DNA from: Palleniella muris
Lineage (GTDB): Bacteria > Bacteroidota > Bacteroidia > Bacteroidales > Bacteroidaceae
Direction: 5' to 3'
NCBI RefSeq assembly: GCF_004792655.1
Contig: NZ_SRZC01000007.1
Location: 78,416-142,415 of the forward strand
DNA length: 64,000 nt
The position numbers were made by a program, and so were the translations under genes. Numbering within the stretch: position 1 is the stretch's first letter; every line of letters begins with the position of its first letter. Under the pieces are notes generated by a model, which searched no databases, was not told the DNA's origin, and saw only the letters and a program-made list of their open reading frames with translations. This document shows positions 50,292 through 59,672 of the stretch, piece after piece.

Positions 50292-51071
50292 TTATATCTT
50301 GGAGATGATACCTATTTCTGTTGTTTCAAGGAACTTGATGATGCTGCGCACGGCATCACCGTCAGGCACCTGCTGCTTAATCTGGTTTACGGCATCCAGC
50401 ACAGCTGTCTGTCCATGGAAGACAAGGCGATAGGCATTGGCAATATGTCCGATGACTTTCTCTGATGTGCCTGACGAACGGAGCAGCCTTTCATTAACAC
50501 CTCCATACTCCACCGGGTTATGGGTGGCAACTATGAATGGTGGGACATCACGGCTCACACGCACACCGCTGGTGACCATAGAGGCTCCACCTATACGCAC
50601 ATTAGGGTTGATGATTACGCTTGATGAGAAGATTACACCTGAGCGTATCTCGCAGTCGCCTGCCACCTTTGTGCCATAGCCGAAGGTGCAGTAGTCCCCT
50701 ACCTTCGTGTCATGGGAGACATGCACGCCTTCCATGAAGAAGTTGCGGTTGCCGATGCGTGTGTTTCCATCACAGAATGTGGCACGGTTGATGACAACGT
50801 TCTCGCGGAAGATGTTCTCATTGCCGATAACCAGACAGGAACAGTCACCCTTATAGTTGAAGTCCTGTGGCTCTGCTCCAAGGACTGTATTCTGGAAAAC
50901 CTTGTTTCCACGCCCCAGACGTGTGCCGTTCATAATGCTTGCAAACGGATAGATGACGCAGTCGTCGCCTATTTCTACATTTCCCTCAATGTAGGCGAAC
51001 GGATAGATTGTGACATTATTGCCGATTTTTGCCTTCGGGTCGATGTGTGCTTGTTGACTTATGTTACTCAT
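50292..51071 (-). CDS. LpxA-like UDP-GlcNAc acyltransferase
   Basis: 259 residues of left-handed beta-helix hexapeptide repeats (IGNNVTIYPFAYIEGNVEIGDD) and the catalytic segment GVHVSHDTKVGDYC, where His corresponds to E. coli LpxA His125. It would move an acyl chain to UDP-GlcNAc in lipid A synthesis. Many Bacteroidota also have an lpxA in the main lpx cluster, so this may be a paralogue. It starts 21 nt after the OMF gene stop in the RND operon. Confidence 0.88.
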   Translation of the reverse strand: MSNISQQAHIDPKAKIGNNVTIYPFAYIEGNVEIGDDCVIYPFASIMNGTRLGRGNKVFQNTVLGAEPQDFNYKGDCSCLVIGNENIFRENVVINRATFCDGNTRIGNRNFFMEGVHVSHDTKVGDYCTFGYGTKVAGDCEIRSGVIFSSSVIINPNVRIGGASMVTSGVRVSRDVPPFIVATHNPVEYGGVNERLLRSSGTSEKVIGHIANAYRLVFHGQTAVLDAVNQIKQQVPDGDAVRSIIKFLETTEIGIISKI

Positions 51072-51091
51072 AGCTATGTCTTTTTTGAAAA

Positions 51092-52486
51092 TTAATCTCT
51101 GCCTCCGCCGAGAGCGTAATAGAGGTTTACGACAGCCTGCATCTTGTAGAAATCATCCTGCACCTTAGCCAACTGTGCGTTGAGGAGGTTGCTTTCTGCT
51201 GTGATTATCTCAAGGTAAGTGGTGTTCGGTCTGGAGCTGAACAGCTCTTTTGTCATCTCAACGTTCTTTGTCAGCACTTCCACGCGCTTGCCGTCAAGTT
51301 TGCTCTTCTCGTCGGAAGAGTTGTAGAGCACAAGTGCGTTGCTCACCTCGCTGCCCGCTGAGAGCACAGCCTGCTGCCATGTGTTGAAAGCCTGTTCCTG
51401 CTGTGCCTTTGCAACTTTCAGTCCGGCAATAAGCTGACCACGCGCAAAGATAGGCTGGGTAAGGCTGCCGACAGCGCTGAGAAGCCATTTTCCTGGATTG
51501 ACGATACCACCGGTGCCATTGTTGGTGAAAGCGCCGCTGCCACTGATGGTGATGTTCGGATAGAACTTTGAGCGCGCCTGCTGCACATCATAGAAGCAAG
51601 ATGCGAGGGTCATCTCAGCATAATGTACGTCAGGGCGGTTGTTGAGCATGCTGATTGACACACCTGTGCTGAAGGATGACGGCAGACTCTGGTTCTCCAG
51701 TTTTCCTCGTGCGATGGTCTGTGCCGGCTGTCCGAGGAGGAGTGACATGGAGTTCTCTGTCTCACGAATCTGGCGGCGCAGGTCAGCAGCCTGTGAGAGC
51801 ACGGAGTAATAGTTCGCCTCTGCACTCTGTACGGCTGTTTCGTTGACAGGTCCCATTTCCTTGCGGAGCTTCATGATGCGCCATGTCTCCTTGGTCAGGT
51901 CAGCCATGTTGTTGACAATCTCAAGTTGGCGGTCAAGCATCATGAGAGTGTAGTACATGTTTGCCACGTTGGAGATTACTCCGGTCTTCACCACGAGCTG
52001 ATAGTCCTTTGTGGCAAGCAGCTGCATCTGTGCGCTGCGCTTTGCGTTGAGGAGGTTGCCGAAGAGGTCTATGCTCCAACTTGCCTGTACCGGCAGTGAG
52101 TAGACTTTGCTTGGAGTATGTCCGTCCCATGAAGACAATGTGCCCTGTGGCGAGAACGTGAATGAAGGCACGAATGCCAGTTTTGCCGCTGTCAGCTGTG
52201 CCTGAACCATTTTCACATTGAGTGCGGCATTGAGCATGTTTGTGTTATGCTCCAACGCGTACTCTATGAGCGTCTGCAGCTGCGGGTCGGTGAACACGCT
52301 GCGCCAAGGCAGATTGCCGAAGCTGGCGGTGTCGGACACAGCAAGAGTATCACTGATACTTGCTGTGTCGCGCACCAAACCTTGTGTGTTTACGTCAGGA
52401 CGCTCATATTTGTTGTATAGTCCGCAACTGCTCATTACTGCTGCGGCAGATGCAAACAATATGATATTTCTAACTTTCATCGTCAC
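51092..52486 (-). CDS. RND outer membrane factor (NodT/OprM type)
   Basis: 464 residues with a lipoprotein signal (IILFASAAAVMSSCGLYNKYERP) and two repeats of the OEP family. The ORF start at 52486 touches the stop of the RND gene; 52480 is an alternative. It is the outer membrane exit duct of the second RND system. Confidence 0.9.
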   Translation of the reverse strand: MTMKVRNIILFASAAAVMSSCGLYNKYERPDVNTQGLVRDTASISDTLAVSDTASFGNLPWRSVFTDPQLQTLIEYALEHNTNMLNAALNVKMVQAQLTAAKLAFVPSFTFSPQGTLSSWDGHTPSKVYSLPVQASWSIDLFGNLLNAKRSAQMQLLATKDYQLVVKTGVISNVANMYYTLMMLDRQLEIVNNMADLTKETWRIMKLRKEMGPVNETAVQSAEANYYSVLSQAADLRRQIRETENSMSLLLGQPAQTIARGKLENQSLPSSFSTGVSISMLNNRPDVHYAEMTLASCFYDVQQARSKFYPNITISGSGAFTNNGTGGIVNPGKWLLSAVGSLTQPIFARGQLIAGLKVAKAQQEQAFNTWQQAVLSAGSEVSNALVLYNSSDEKSKLDGKRVEVLTKNVEMTKELFSSRPNTTYLEIITAESNLLNAQLAKVQDDFYKMQAVVNLYYALGGGRD

Positions 52487-55400
52487 TATTCTTTATTTAC
52501 GTTTTTGTCAATCTGCTTCTGAAGCTCGGCAGCAGCATAAGGGTTTGTATACTGACGCAACTCCGAGTCGACATTGGCATTGTTGTCATCGAACTCTATC
52601 GGCTTTATCTTCTCCTGCAATACCTGGAAGATGTAGAACAGAGCCGGAACGACCATAATCTGGCAGAGCATACCGATGAGCATACCGCCGATGGCTGCTG
52701 CACCGAGAGTCATGTTGCCGTTGTAGCCTGCACCCATTGGCACGAGGAGTGGCAAGAGACCGATAATCATGGCGAGTGAGGTCATGAGAATCGGGCGCAG
52801 ACGGGCTGCGGCGCCAAGCACTGCCGACCAAGAGATTGCCATACCTGTACGACGGCGTTCAAGGGCGAACTCCACAATAAGGATGGCGTTCTTCGCCAAC
52901 AGACCGATAAGCATGATGAGCGCAATCTGCATGTAGATGTCGTTCTGCTTTCCAAACAGGTTGGTGAAGATGAACGCTCCTGCCAGACCGAACGGAATGG
53001 AGAGGATTACTGACAGAGGCAGGATGTAGCTCTCGTACTGTGCCGAAAGGATGAGGTACACGAAGGTGAGACAGAGCACGAAGATGATCGCTGTGGAGTT
53101 GCTGGACTCCTGCTCGGAACGTGTCAGACCGGAGAACTCGTAAGAGTAACCCTCCGGCAGGTTCTGTGCTGCGACCTCTTCCATAGCCTTGATTACATCA
53201 CCTGTAGAATAGCCTTCCGCTGTTGAAGCATTGACATTGATAGAGGTGAATAGGTTGAAACGGTCAATCTCCTGTGGCGCATACATCTTTGTGAGGTTGA
53301 CATAAGTGCCGATAGGACTCATTGTGCCGTTGCCTGTGCGTACATATATATTGTCAAGGCTCTTAGTATCCCCACGGAACTCCGGCGAAGCCTGAATCAT
53401 CACGCGATAGAGCTTGCCGTAGCTGTTGAAGTTGGATGCGTAGAGACCGCCGAAATATCCCTGCATGGTTGACAGCACTACGGATGGGTCAATGCCGCTC
53501 TGCTTACACTTGGCAACGTCAACATCCATCATGTACTGAGGATATTTGGAGTTGTACTGTGTCATGGCACTGGCAACCTCCGGACGCTTGTTGAGCTCGC
53601 CGAGGAACTTCTGTGTTATGTCAAAGAACTTGTTGACATCGCCACCGGTACGGTCCTGCATGGAGAATGTCAGGCCGTTTGTAGCAGAGAAGCCTTGTAT
53701 CATAGGAGGCTGGAAAGCAAGAATCTGTGCACCCTTGATAGTTGCCGTCTGCTTGTAAATCATGCCAAGAATCATTGATGAGCCAAGGTTATGCACACCG
53801 ATATACTTCAGCGGACCTTCCGCACCGTTACGCTCCTCGAAGCTCTTCAACTTGACAATGAATGTTCCCTGGTTGGAACCCTGACCGCCGATAAAGCTGT
53901 AACCGGAGATACGCAGCGTACTCTGAATGCCCGGATTTGACTTCAGCATCTTGTCCACCTGGTCCATAACGCCGTTGGTCTTCTCCAACGATGTTCCCGG
54001 AGGTGTGGCAACGGTAACGAAGAGTGTACCTGTATCTTCGTCAGGCACAAGACCTGTACGTGTGTTCATCATGAGTAATGCCATGGCAACGATACCCACC
54101 ACAACAGAGCCGACGGCTATCAGCGGACGCTCGACTATGCGGCGCACTCCATTCTGGTATTTGCCCTGAATCTTGGAGTATGCAGCATTGAACGAAACAT
54201 GGAAGCGGTCAATCATTGACATCTTGCGCTCCGAACCGTCCTCGTTGTGCGGCTTAAGCAACACGGCACAAAGTGCAGGGGACAAAGTCAAGGCGTTAAG
54301 GGCTGAGATAATGATAGAGATGGCCATTGTCACACCGAACTCACGGTAGAACGTACCACTCGTGCCACCAAGGAACGATACCGGCACGAACACTGCAGCC
54401 ATAACGAGAGTGATGGAGATGATGGCTCCTGAAATCTCGCTCATGGCATCCTTGGATGCAGTAAGCGTACTCTTATAGCCCAAGTCCAGCTTGGCGTGGA
54501 CAGCCTCCACCACCACTATGGCGTCATCGACCACAATCGCAATGGCAAGCACAAGGGCTGCAAGGGTGAGGAGGTTGAGCGAGAAGCCAAAGGCGTAGAG
54601 GAAGAAGAACGTTCCGACCAATGACACAGGCACCGCGATAAGCGGGATAAGCGTGGAACGGAAGTCCTGCAGGAAGATGTACACCACGATGAACACAAGG
54701 ACAAATGCCTCAAAAAGGGTCTTGATAAGCTCATCGATAGAAGCGTTAAGGAACTCGGAAACGTCCTGCATAATCTTGATTTCCACGCCGGGAGGCAGGG
54801 ATTTCTCTGCATCTGCAAGCACTTCCTTAACATCCTTGATAATCTGTGTGGCATTACTTCCCGCTGTCTGTGTCACCATCATCATGATAGAAGGCTCTCC
54901 ATCCACACTCTGCTTGAAGGAGTAGTACAGACCGCCAAGTTCCACCTTGGCAACATCCTTTATGCGGACTGTCTGACCATTGGTGTCACTGGTGATAATC
55001 ATGTCCTGGAACTCCTCAGGAGTCTTCAGACGACCTTTGTAGCGGATGGTATACTCATACTGGTTGTCTGTCTGCTCGCCAAACTTTCCCGGTGCCGCCT
55101 CGATATTCTGCTGGGCAAGGATGCCTGTGATATCGCTTGGCATAAGGTTGTGGCTCTTCATCTTTATCGGGTCAAGCCACAGGCGCATGGTGTATGACTG
55201 CAGACCCATTGCCTGACACTCACCGACACCCTTCACACGCTTGATGGCAGGAATGATGTTGATGTCGGCATAGTTGCCGATGAACTGATTGTCATATCTT
55301 TCAGGGTCACCGGTCAGGGCGAAGATGATGACATTACTGCTCTGACGTTTCATGACCTGCACACCGGCACGGGTAACCTCGGCAGGAAGCAAGGCGGAAG

Positions 55401-55743
55401 CCTGTGAGACACGGTTCTGGACATTGACCTGCGCCATGTCGGCGTCTGCTCCCTGCTGGAAATACACAGTGATTGATGCCGAACCGTCGTTGGTTGCGGC
55501 AGATGTCATGTAGGTCATGCCCTCCACACCGTTGATTTGCTCCTCAAGAGGGGCAATCACAGAGTTAAGCACAGTCTCAGCGTTCGCACCACTATAGGAG
55601 GCACGAACCATGATTGTAGGTGGAGCGATGTCAGGATACTGCTCGATAGGCAGTGACACCAGTCCTATGAAACCCAGGATGACTATCAGGATGGAAATCA
55701 CCGTTGACAGCACCGGGCGTTCAATAAATCTGTCTAATTTCAT
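52486..55743 (-). CDS. RND efflux transporter, HAE1 type
   Basis: 1085 residues with the AcrB pattern: MKLDRFIERPVLSTVISILIVILG, the large periplasmic loops, and AIVVDDAIVVVEAV with the paired Asp. GVPDEDTGTLFVTVATPPGTS-type segments are typical of the subfamily. It overlaps the outer membrane factor by 1 nt and is preceded by an adaptor after a repeat-containing spacer. Confidence 0.95.
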   Translation of the reverse strand: MKLDRFIERPVLSTVISILIVILGFIGLVSLPIEQYPDIAPPTIMVRASYSGANAETVLNSVIAPLEEQINGVEGMTYMTSAATNDGSASITVYFQQGADADMAQVNVQNRVSQASALLPAEVTRAGVQVMKRQSSNVIIFALTGDPERYDNQFIGNYADINIIPAIKRVKGVGECQAMGLQSYTMRLWLDPIKMKSHNLMPSDITGILAQQNIEAAPGKFGEQTDNQYEYTIRYKGRLKTPEEFQDMIITSDTNGQTVRIKDVAKVELGGLYYSFKQSVDGEPSIMMMVTQTAGSNATQIIKDVKEVLADAEKSLPPGVEIKIMQDVSEFLNASIDELIKTLFEAFVLVFIVVYIFLQDFRSTLIPLIAVPVSLVGTFFFLYAFGFSLNLLTLAALVLAIAIVVDDAIVVVEAVHAKLDLGYKSTLTASKDAMSEISGAIISITLVMAAVFVPVSFLGGTSGTFYREFGVTMAISIIISALNALTLSPALCAVLLKPHNEDGSERKMSMIDRFHVSFNAAYSKIQGKYQNGVRRIVERPLIAVGSVVVGIVAMALLMMNTRTGLVPDEDTGTLFVTVATPPGTSLEKTNGVMDQVDKMLKSNPGIQSTLRISGYSFIGGQGSNQGTFIVKLKSFEERNGAEGPLKYIGVHNLGSSMILGMIYKQTATIKGAQILAFQPPMIQGFSATNGLTFSMQDRTGGDVNKFFDITQKFLGELNKRPEVASAMTQYNSKYPQYMMDVDVAKCKQSGIDPSVVLSTMQGYFGGLYASNFNSYGKLYRVMIQASPEFRGDTKSLDNIYVRTGNGTMSPIGTYVNLTKMYAPQEIDRFNLFTSINVNASTAEGYSTGDVIKAMEEVAAQNLPEGYSYEFSGLTRSEQESSNSTAIIFVLCLTFVYLILSAQYESYILPLSVILSIPFGLAGAFIFTNLFGKQNDIYMQIALIMLIGLLAKNAILIVEFALERRRTGMAISWSAVLGAAARLRPILMTSLAMIIGLLPLLVPMGAGYNGNMTLGAAAIGGMLIGMLCQIMVVPALFYIFQVLQEKIKPIEFDDNNANVDSELRQYTNPYAAAELQKQIDKNVNKE

Positions 55744-55754
55744 GTTTGTCTTAT

Positions 55755-55822
55755 TTTCTTGTCAATACTGTCAATATTGCCAATATTGTCAAATCGACAA
55801 TACTGTCAACACTGACAAAACC
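55755..55822. repeat. short tandem repeat between RND and adaptor genes
   Basis: About six 9-nt units related to TGTCAATAC (TGTCAATAC, TGTCAATAT, TGCCAATAT, TGTCAAATC, then GACAATACT and GTCAACACT) fill the intergenic space. The array could vary in length by slippage and so change the spacing. Confidence 0.7.
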
Positions 55823-55830
55823 TCAGATTG

Positions 55831-57033
55831 TTATTTTCCCATAGCTTTCTTGAACTCCTCGAGGTCTCCCTGAGCTTCACCGAGCTTCTCGGCATCTTCC
55901 AGTTTCTTGGCATACTGTGCCTCTGTGAGCTGCTTGATTTCCATGCCGTCGCTAAGTGTGCTGACACCGTAGACAACGATGGTCTCACCCTGCTTCAGAC
56001 CGCTTTGGATGATGTAGGTCTTGCCGTCATTCTCTGGATTGATTGTGACCGGAGTATATTTCACTTTGTTATCCTTGCCGACAACATAGACAAAGAACTT
56101 GTCCTGTACCTGCATAACGGCATCCTGCGGAATGACAATGGCATTCTGAGTAGAATTAGGGATAACCACAGAACCGGAGCCACCACTCTTCAGCAGTGAT
56201 TCAGGGTTAGGGAAATCTGCACGCATCTGCACAGTGCCCTTCGCCGGGTCGATTACACCGCTGACAGCAGTAATCTTGCCCTCATGATTGAACATGGAGC
56301 CGTCGGCAAGCTGGAGCTTCACAGAAGGGAAATCCTTTATGGCGCTTGTTATGCCGCCGTCCTTTCTTGTGAGAGCCATGATGTCTTTCTCTGTCATAGA
56401 GAAATAAACCTGCATTGTGCGTATGTCGGAAACAGTTGTCAGTGGCTGCTGGATAGAAGAGCTCACCAAAGCTCCTGCCTTGTAAGGCAACTCGCCAATA
56501 ACGCCTGTAGCCGGACTCGTCACATAGCAGAAGTCAAGGTTCTGCTTTGCAGCAGTGTAGTTTGCCTCTGCCTGAGCTACAGCTGCCATGGCTGTCTCAT
56601 AAGAGTTGCGCGCTGATGAAAGCTCATAGTCGCCGATAACATTGTTGGCATGGAGCTTCTTGCTGTTGTCATAAGTGAGTTTTGCTGTGGCAAGCTGTGC
56701 CTTTGCTGAGTTGACAGCAGCCTTCGCCTGGTTCTTCGCAGCCTGATAAGTCACATTGTCTATCACAAAAAGCAACTGTCCGGCCTTCACCTGCTGGCCC
56801 TCCTGCACGCAAATCTTTGTGATGAAGCCTGATACTTTCGGGCGTATCTCCACATCCTGCACACCCTTGATGGTCGCAGGATAAGAGGTTTGCAAATCAG
56901 CACTCTGTCCTTTCAACGTTCTGACGGCGTACTCGTTGTCACCAAAGTTCGGTTTTCCGCCTCCGCTTTTGCTTCCGCAAGACACCAACATTGCAGCAGC
57001 TGCCGCAAGCATTACAATCTTGTTCATTTCCAT
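55831..57033 (-). CDS. RND periplasmic adaptor (AcrA type)
   Basis: The start at 57033 (MEMNKIVMLAAAAAMLVSCGSK) gives a lipoprotein signal and 400 aa; 57090 is the ORF limit. A split lipoyl domain (VQEGQQVKAGQLLFVIDNVTY), a coiled-coil hairpin and VTSPATGVIGELPYKAGALVS are typical. It is the first gene of the operon adaptor, RND, outer membrane factor, lpxA-like. Confidence 0.92.
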   Translation of the reverse strand: MEMNKIVMLAAAAAMLVSCGSKSGGGKPNFGDNEYAVRTLKGQSADLQTSYPATIKGVQDVEIRPKVSGFITKICVQEGQQVKAGQLLFVIDNVTYQAAKNQAKAAVNSAKAQLATAKLTYDNSKKLHANNVIGDYELSSARNSYETAMAAVAQAEANYTAAKQNLDFCYVTSPATGVIGELPYKAGALVSSSIQQPLTTVSDIRTMQVYFSMTEKDIMALTRKDGGITSAIKDFPSVKLQLADGSMFNHEGKITAVSGVIDPAKGTVQMRADFPNPESLLKSGGSGSVVIPNSTQNAIVIPQDAVMQVQDKFFVYVVGKDNKVKYTPVTINPENDGKTYIIQSGLKQGETIVVYGVSTLSDGMEIKQLTEAQYAKKLEDAEKLGEAQGDLEEFKKAMGK

Positions 57034-57184
57034 ACTTACTAAAATCTTTATTGTTTTTATAATTTTTGTCTCTGCATTTATTATATTCATTTTATATTCT
57101 TACGCAGTCTATAGCACTGTCAATTCCACATTATTCATAGCAAATAATGGTACTGAAAGTGCATCTTTGAGTTTTTTAATGGTG

Positions 57185-57215
57185 CAAAAGTAATTGTTTT
57201 TCCTCAATACATAAA
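57185..57215 (-). promoter_or_regulatory. promoter of second RND operon
   Basis: On the minus strand TACTTTTG (57192-57185) is a -7 box, with a TTTA about 19 nt upstream as a weak -33. It is 152 nt from the adaptor start. The rest of the 57034-57386 gap is A/T-rich, without genes. Confidence 0.5.
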
Positions 57216-57321
57216 ATTATAACAAAACATTTAACAAATAATTATTTTGTTTCTGTTAAATTTCTAAAATTAAATAATATAGGTTATCTATAACATCAGA
57301 TTGTACACATATTTGAGAACA

Positions 57322-57372
57322 AACGAAACATGGTGACACAGCGTAAGCCATGCCACCATGTTTTCGTTTTCT
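57322..57372 (-). terminator. terminator of lipoprotein operon
   Basis: AACGAAACATGGTG (57322-57335) pairs with CACCATGTTTTCGTT (57354-57368) with one bulge. It ends the minus-strand operon 62279-57387. Confidence 0.7.
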
Positions 57373-57386
57373 ACTATGCAAGTCAT

Positions 57387-58715
57387 TTATTCTGCATATT
57401 CAATGTTTATTGTCTTTACACGGAAATGTCCTCCCATTGTTGTATATGTCAGAGTTGCAGTGTTTCCGCCTACACTCCATGTTGCGATATTATTGTTCAG
57501 GCTGACATTAGAAGGACTGAAAGAACTGTTTCCATCTGTAGCATAGTATGGACGGGCGTTCTGGTCCTCACCGCTTGCGAATGTGATTATTATAGTCTTG
57601 ATTACCTTTGACGAAGAGACAGTAAGCACATTGCTGCCATACATGCGCATTGCTGTGCCTGTATTGTAATATTTTGGTGTTGTGCTGCCACTTCCTTTGG
57701 AGAAAGTCATTGTGGTGTTTTCATCATAGTTGATTGCCTTTCCGTCAAAATCCTGCTGATTCTGGTATCCCTGCTTTGAGAAATCGAAGCCTGCAGGCGC
57801 CGGTGTCGGTGTGCCTTCACCTTTCTTAATAGAATAGACATATGCCTTGCCTGCTACAGTTTCCGGTGTGTTGCCGTAGTAGTTTGTCACAAGACCGCAG
57901 ATAACGACCTCGTCTCCTACCTGTATGGCGTCTGCTGATGTGAACTTCTCGTTGTTAAGACCATAACAGCGGAATACGTAGAACTCATTGCTTGCCTTTC
58001 CGTCGTCAGAGATGCGGAATGTTGCGTTGCCATAGTTGCTTACGTCGATATTTTCCACGCTTGACACGATGCCCTTGAAGTAAACATTCTCGGAAGACTG
58101 CTCATCCTTGCCGAGTGCACTTGTGAAATTGATGATTCCTCCTACATTCCACGGGTCAGCCTCTGTGCCGGAGCCTTTCGTCTCCAGTGCCGGCTTGTCG
58201 CCGCCGCCTGCTGTCTGTCCGTTGAGAGAGTATATGTAGCTGGTTCCCTTTCCTTCTGTCTCTGGAGTGTTGCCAAGATAGTTTACGAAGCGGCCATAGA
58301 TGACGACTTCGTCACCCTCCTTAATTTGATCCTCGCTTGTGAACTTGACGTTTCCGAGGTATAAGCTCTGAAATATGTAGAGAGTATTGCTGGAGGAACC
58401 GTCATCAGAAATATAGTAATTAGCATTGCCATATTGTGCTGTTTCAACCTGACGAATTGAGCTGATTTTGCCCTTTACATACATCGGCTCTGTTTTTCCT
58501 GTCTCGTCCAAAGCAGAAATTATCTGAAGTGCTGCCGCGACATTGTACGGATTGGCTTCTGTACCGTCACCGGCAGGCTCAACTGTGATATTGCCACCCT
58601 GGTCGCCTCCTGTTTCCTGTCCCGGGATATCGTATGGTTCCGGCACATCCTCACAACTCTGTAGAGCGAAAGCTGATATGGCGAGAGCCATTATGGTATA
58701 AAGAATCTTTTTCAT
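57387..58715 (-). CDS. surface lipoprotein with repeated OB-fold-like domains
   Basis: Lipoprotein signal MKKILYTIMALAISAFALQSC and a 442-residue chain with two similar domains (residues about 50-170: GTEANPYNVAAALQIIS ... MYVKGKISSIRQVETAQYGNANYYISDDG; and 175-300: GTEADPWNVGGIINFTS ... VYFKGIVSSVENIDVSNYGNATFRISDDG), followed by a third, different beta domain. The repeats look like OB folds found in Bacteroidota nucleic-acid-related surface proteins. It forms an operon with the next two genes. Confidence 0.8.
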   Translation of the reverse strand: MKKILYTIMALAISAFALQSCEDVPEPYDIPGQETGGDQGGNITVEPAGDGTEANPYNVAAALQIISALDETGKTEPMYVKGKISSIRQVETAQYGNANYYISDDGSSSNTLYIFQSLYLGNVKFTSEDQIKEGDEVVIYGRFVNYLGNTPETEGKGTSYIYSLNGQTAGGGDKPALETKGSGTEADPWNVGGIINFTSALGKDEQSSENVYFKGIVSSVENIDVSNYGNATFRISDDGKASNEFYVFRCYGLNNEKFTSADAIQVGDEVVICGLVTNYYGNTPETVAGKAYVYSIKKGEGTPTPAPAGFDFSKQGYQNQQDFDGKAINYDENTTMTFSKGSGSTTPKYYNTGTAMRMYGSNVLTVSSSKVIKTIIITFASGEDQNARPYYATDGNSSFSPSNVSLNNNIATWSVGGNTATLTYTTMGGHFRVKTINIEYAE

Positions 58716-58759
58716 AGTGTTATATGTTTTTATAGATTATTTCTTTTTGTTGTTTGTGG

Positions 58760-59653
58760 TTATCTGTTAACTGCCGGCTTAACATCGTTGGCTGTGCGGA
58801 GAGTGAGCTGGCACTTGTTTCCGTAGCGCACTACGAGTGCTGTGATGTCTACTTTTCCTGCGGGCATTACGTCGTTGGAGAATTTTGCGCTTGTCGATGT
58901 GCTGATGAAGATTGTAGATTTCGGCAATCCCACGATAGCACGTTCCACATTGAAATCGTTGGTGCTTGCGAGGTCAGACTTTGGCGCCCATTTCTTCTCG
59001 CCGTCAGCATCAGTGATTTCTGCGTTCTTTATTGTGACGACACGTCCTGCAAGGTTGGCAATGTTCTTTGACACTTCGTTCTTGAACTGGTCAACAGTAA
59101 ATTCCTGCGTCTTGACAGCTTCCGGGTTATACCCCATGATTCTGAAGTGCTTCTGCCATACCCAGAACGGCATGTTCTTAGGGTATGTGTTGCCGCTGGA
59201 TGTCATGTAAGGCGTACTTATAGCCTGCTGGTTGCCGTTGGTGCCGACGCTGAGTCCTTTCAAATCGACGAGGATTTCCTGTCCGACAGGAAGGTAGGAG
59301 AACAGGCCGCCGGAGTATACATAGATAAGCACGGATTTCCCGTCATTGCTTGTAGCATCCTCGCATGCTATGTAATTATAGATATTGCCGCCGATGTCGT
59401 TTGCAGTCACACGCAGTCTGAGTTTCATGTCCTGCTCTATGGCCTTGCTGCATCCGCGGTAAGAGGAGTTGTTGAACTCTGGGAAAGCTTTCTCCACATC
59501 AGCAAGTGTGACAACATTCTGCTCTGTGATTTCATTGTTTCCGTAAGCGGTCTCTGCGGAGACATGGTCCATATCGCCATACCCGCCATCCTGGCATGAG
59601 GTGATAAGGAGTGCTGCGGCAAATGCGGTTAACGCAAATAGTGTCTTTTTCAT
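58760..59653 (-). CDS. DUF5689-type lipoprotein
   Basis: Lipoprotein signal MKKTLFALTAFAAALLITSC, 297 residues. The two-part beta domain (LRLRVTANDIGGNIYNYIACEDATSNDGKSVLIYV; RVVTIKNAEITDADGEKKWAP) fits DUF5689, OB-fold-like proteins usually beside a TonB receptor and secreted nucleases. It lies between the receptor and the other lipoprotein. Confidence 0.75.
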   Translation of the reverse strand: MKKTLFALTAFAAALLITSCQDGGYGDMDHVSAETAYGNNEITEQNVVTLADVEKAFPEFNNSSYRGCSKAIEQDMKLRLRVTANDIGGNIYNYIACEDATSNDGKSVLIYVYSGGLFSYLPVGQEILVDLKGLSVGTNGNQQAISTPYMTSSGNTYPKNMPFWVWQKHFRIMGYNPEAVKTQEFTVDQFKNEVSKNIANLAGRVVTIKNAEITDADGEKKWAPKSDLASTNDFNVERAIVGLPKSTIFISTSTSAKFSNDVMPAGKVDITALVVRYGNKCQLTLRTANDVKPAVNR

Positions 59654-59672
59654 TATTTAGTCCTCCTTATGT

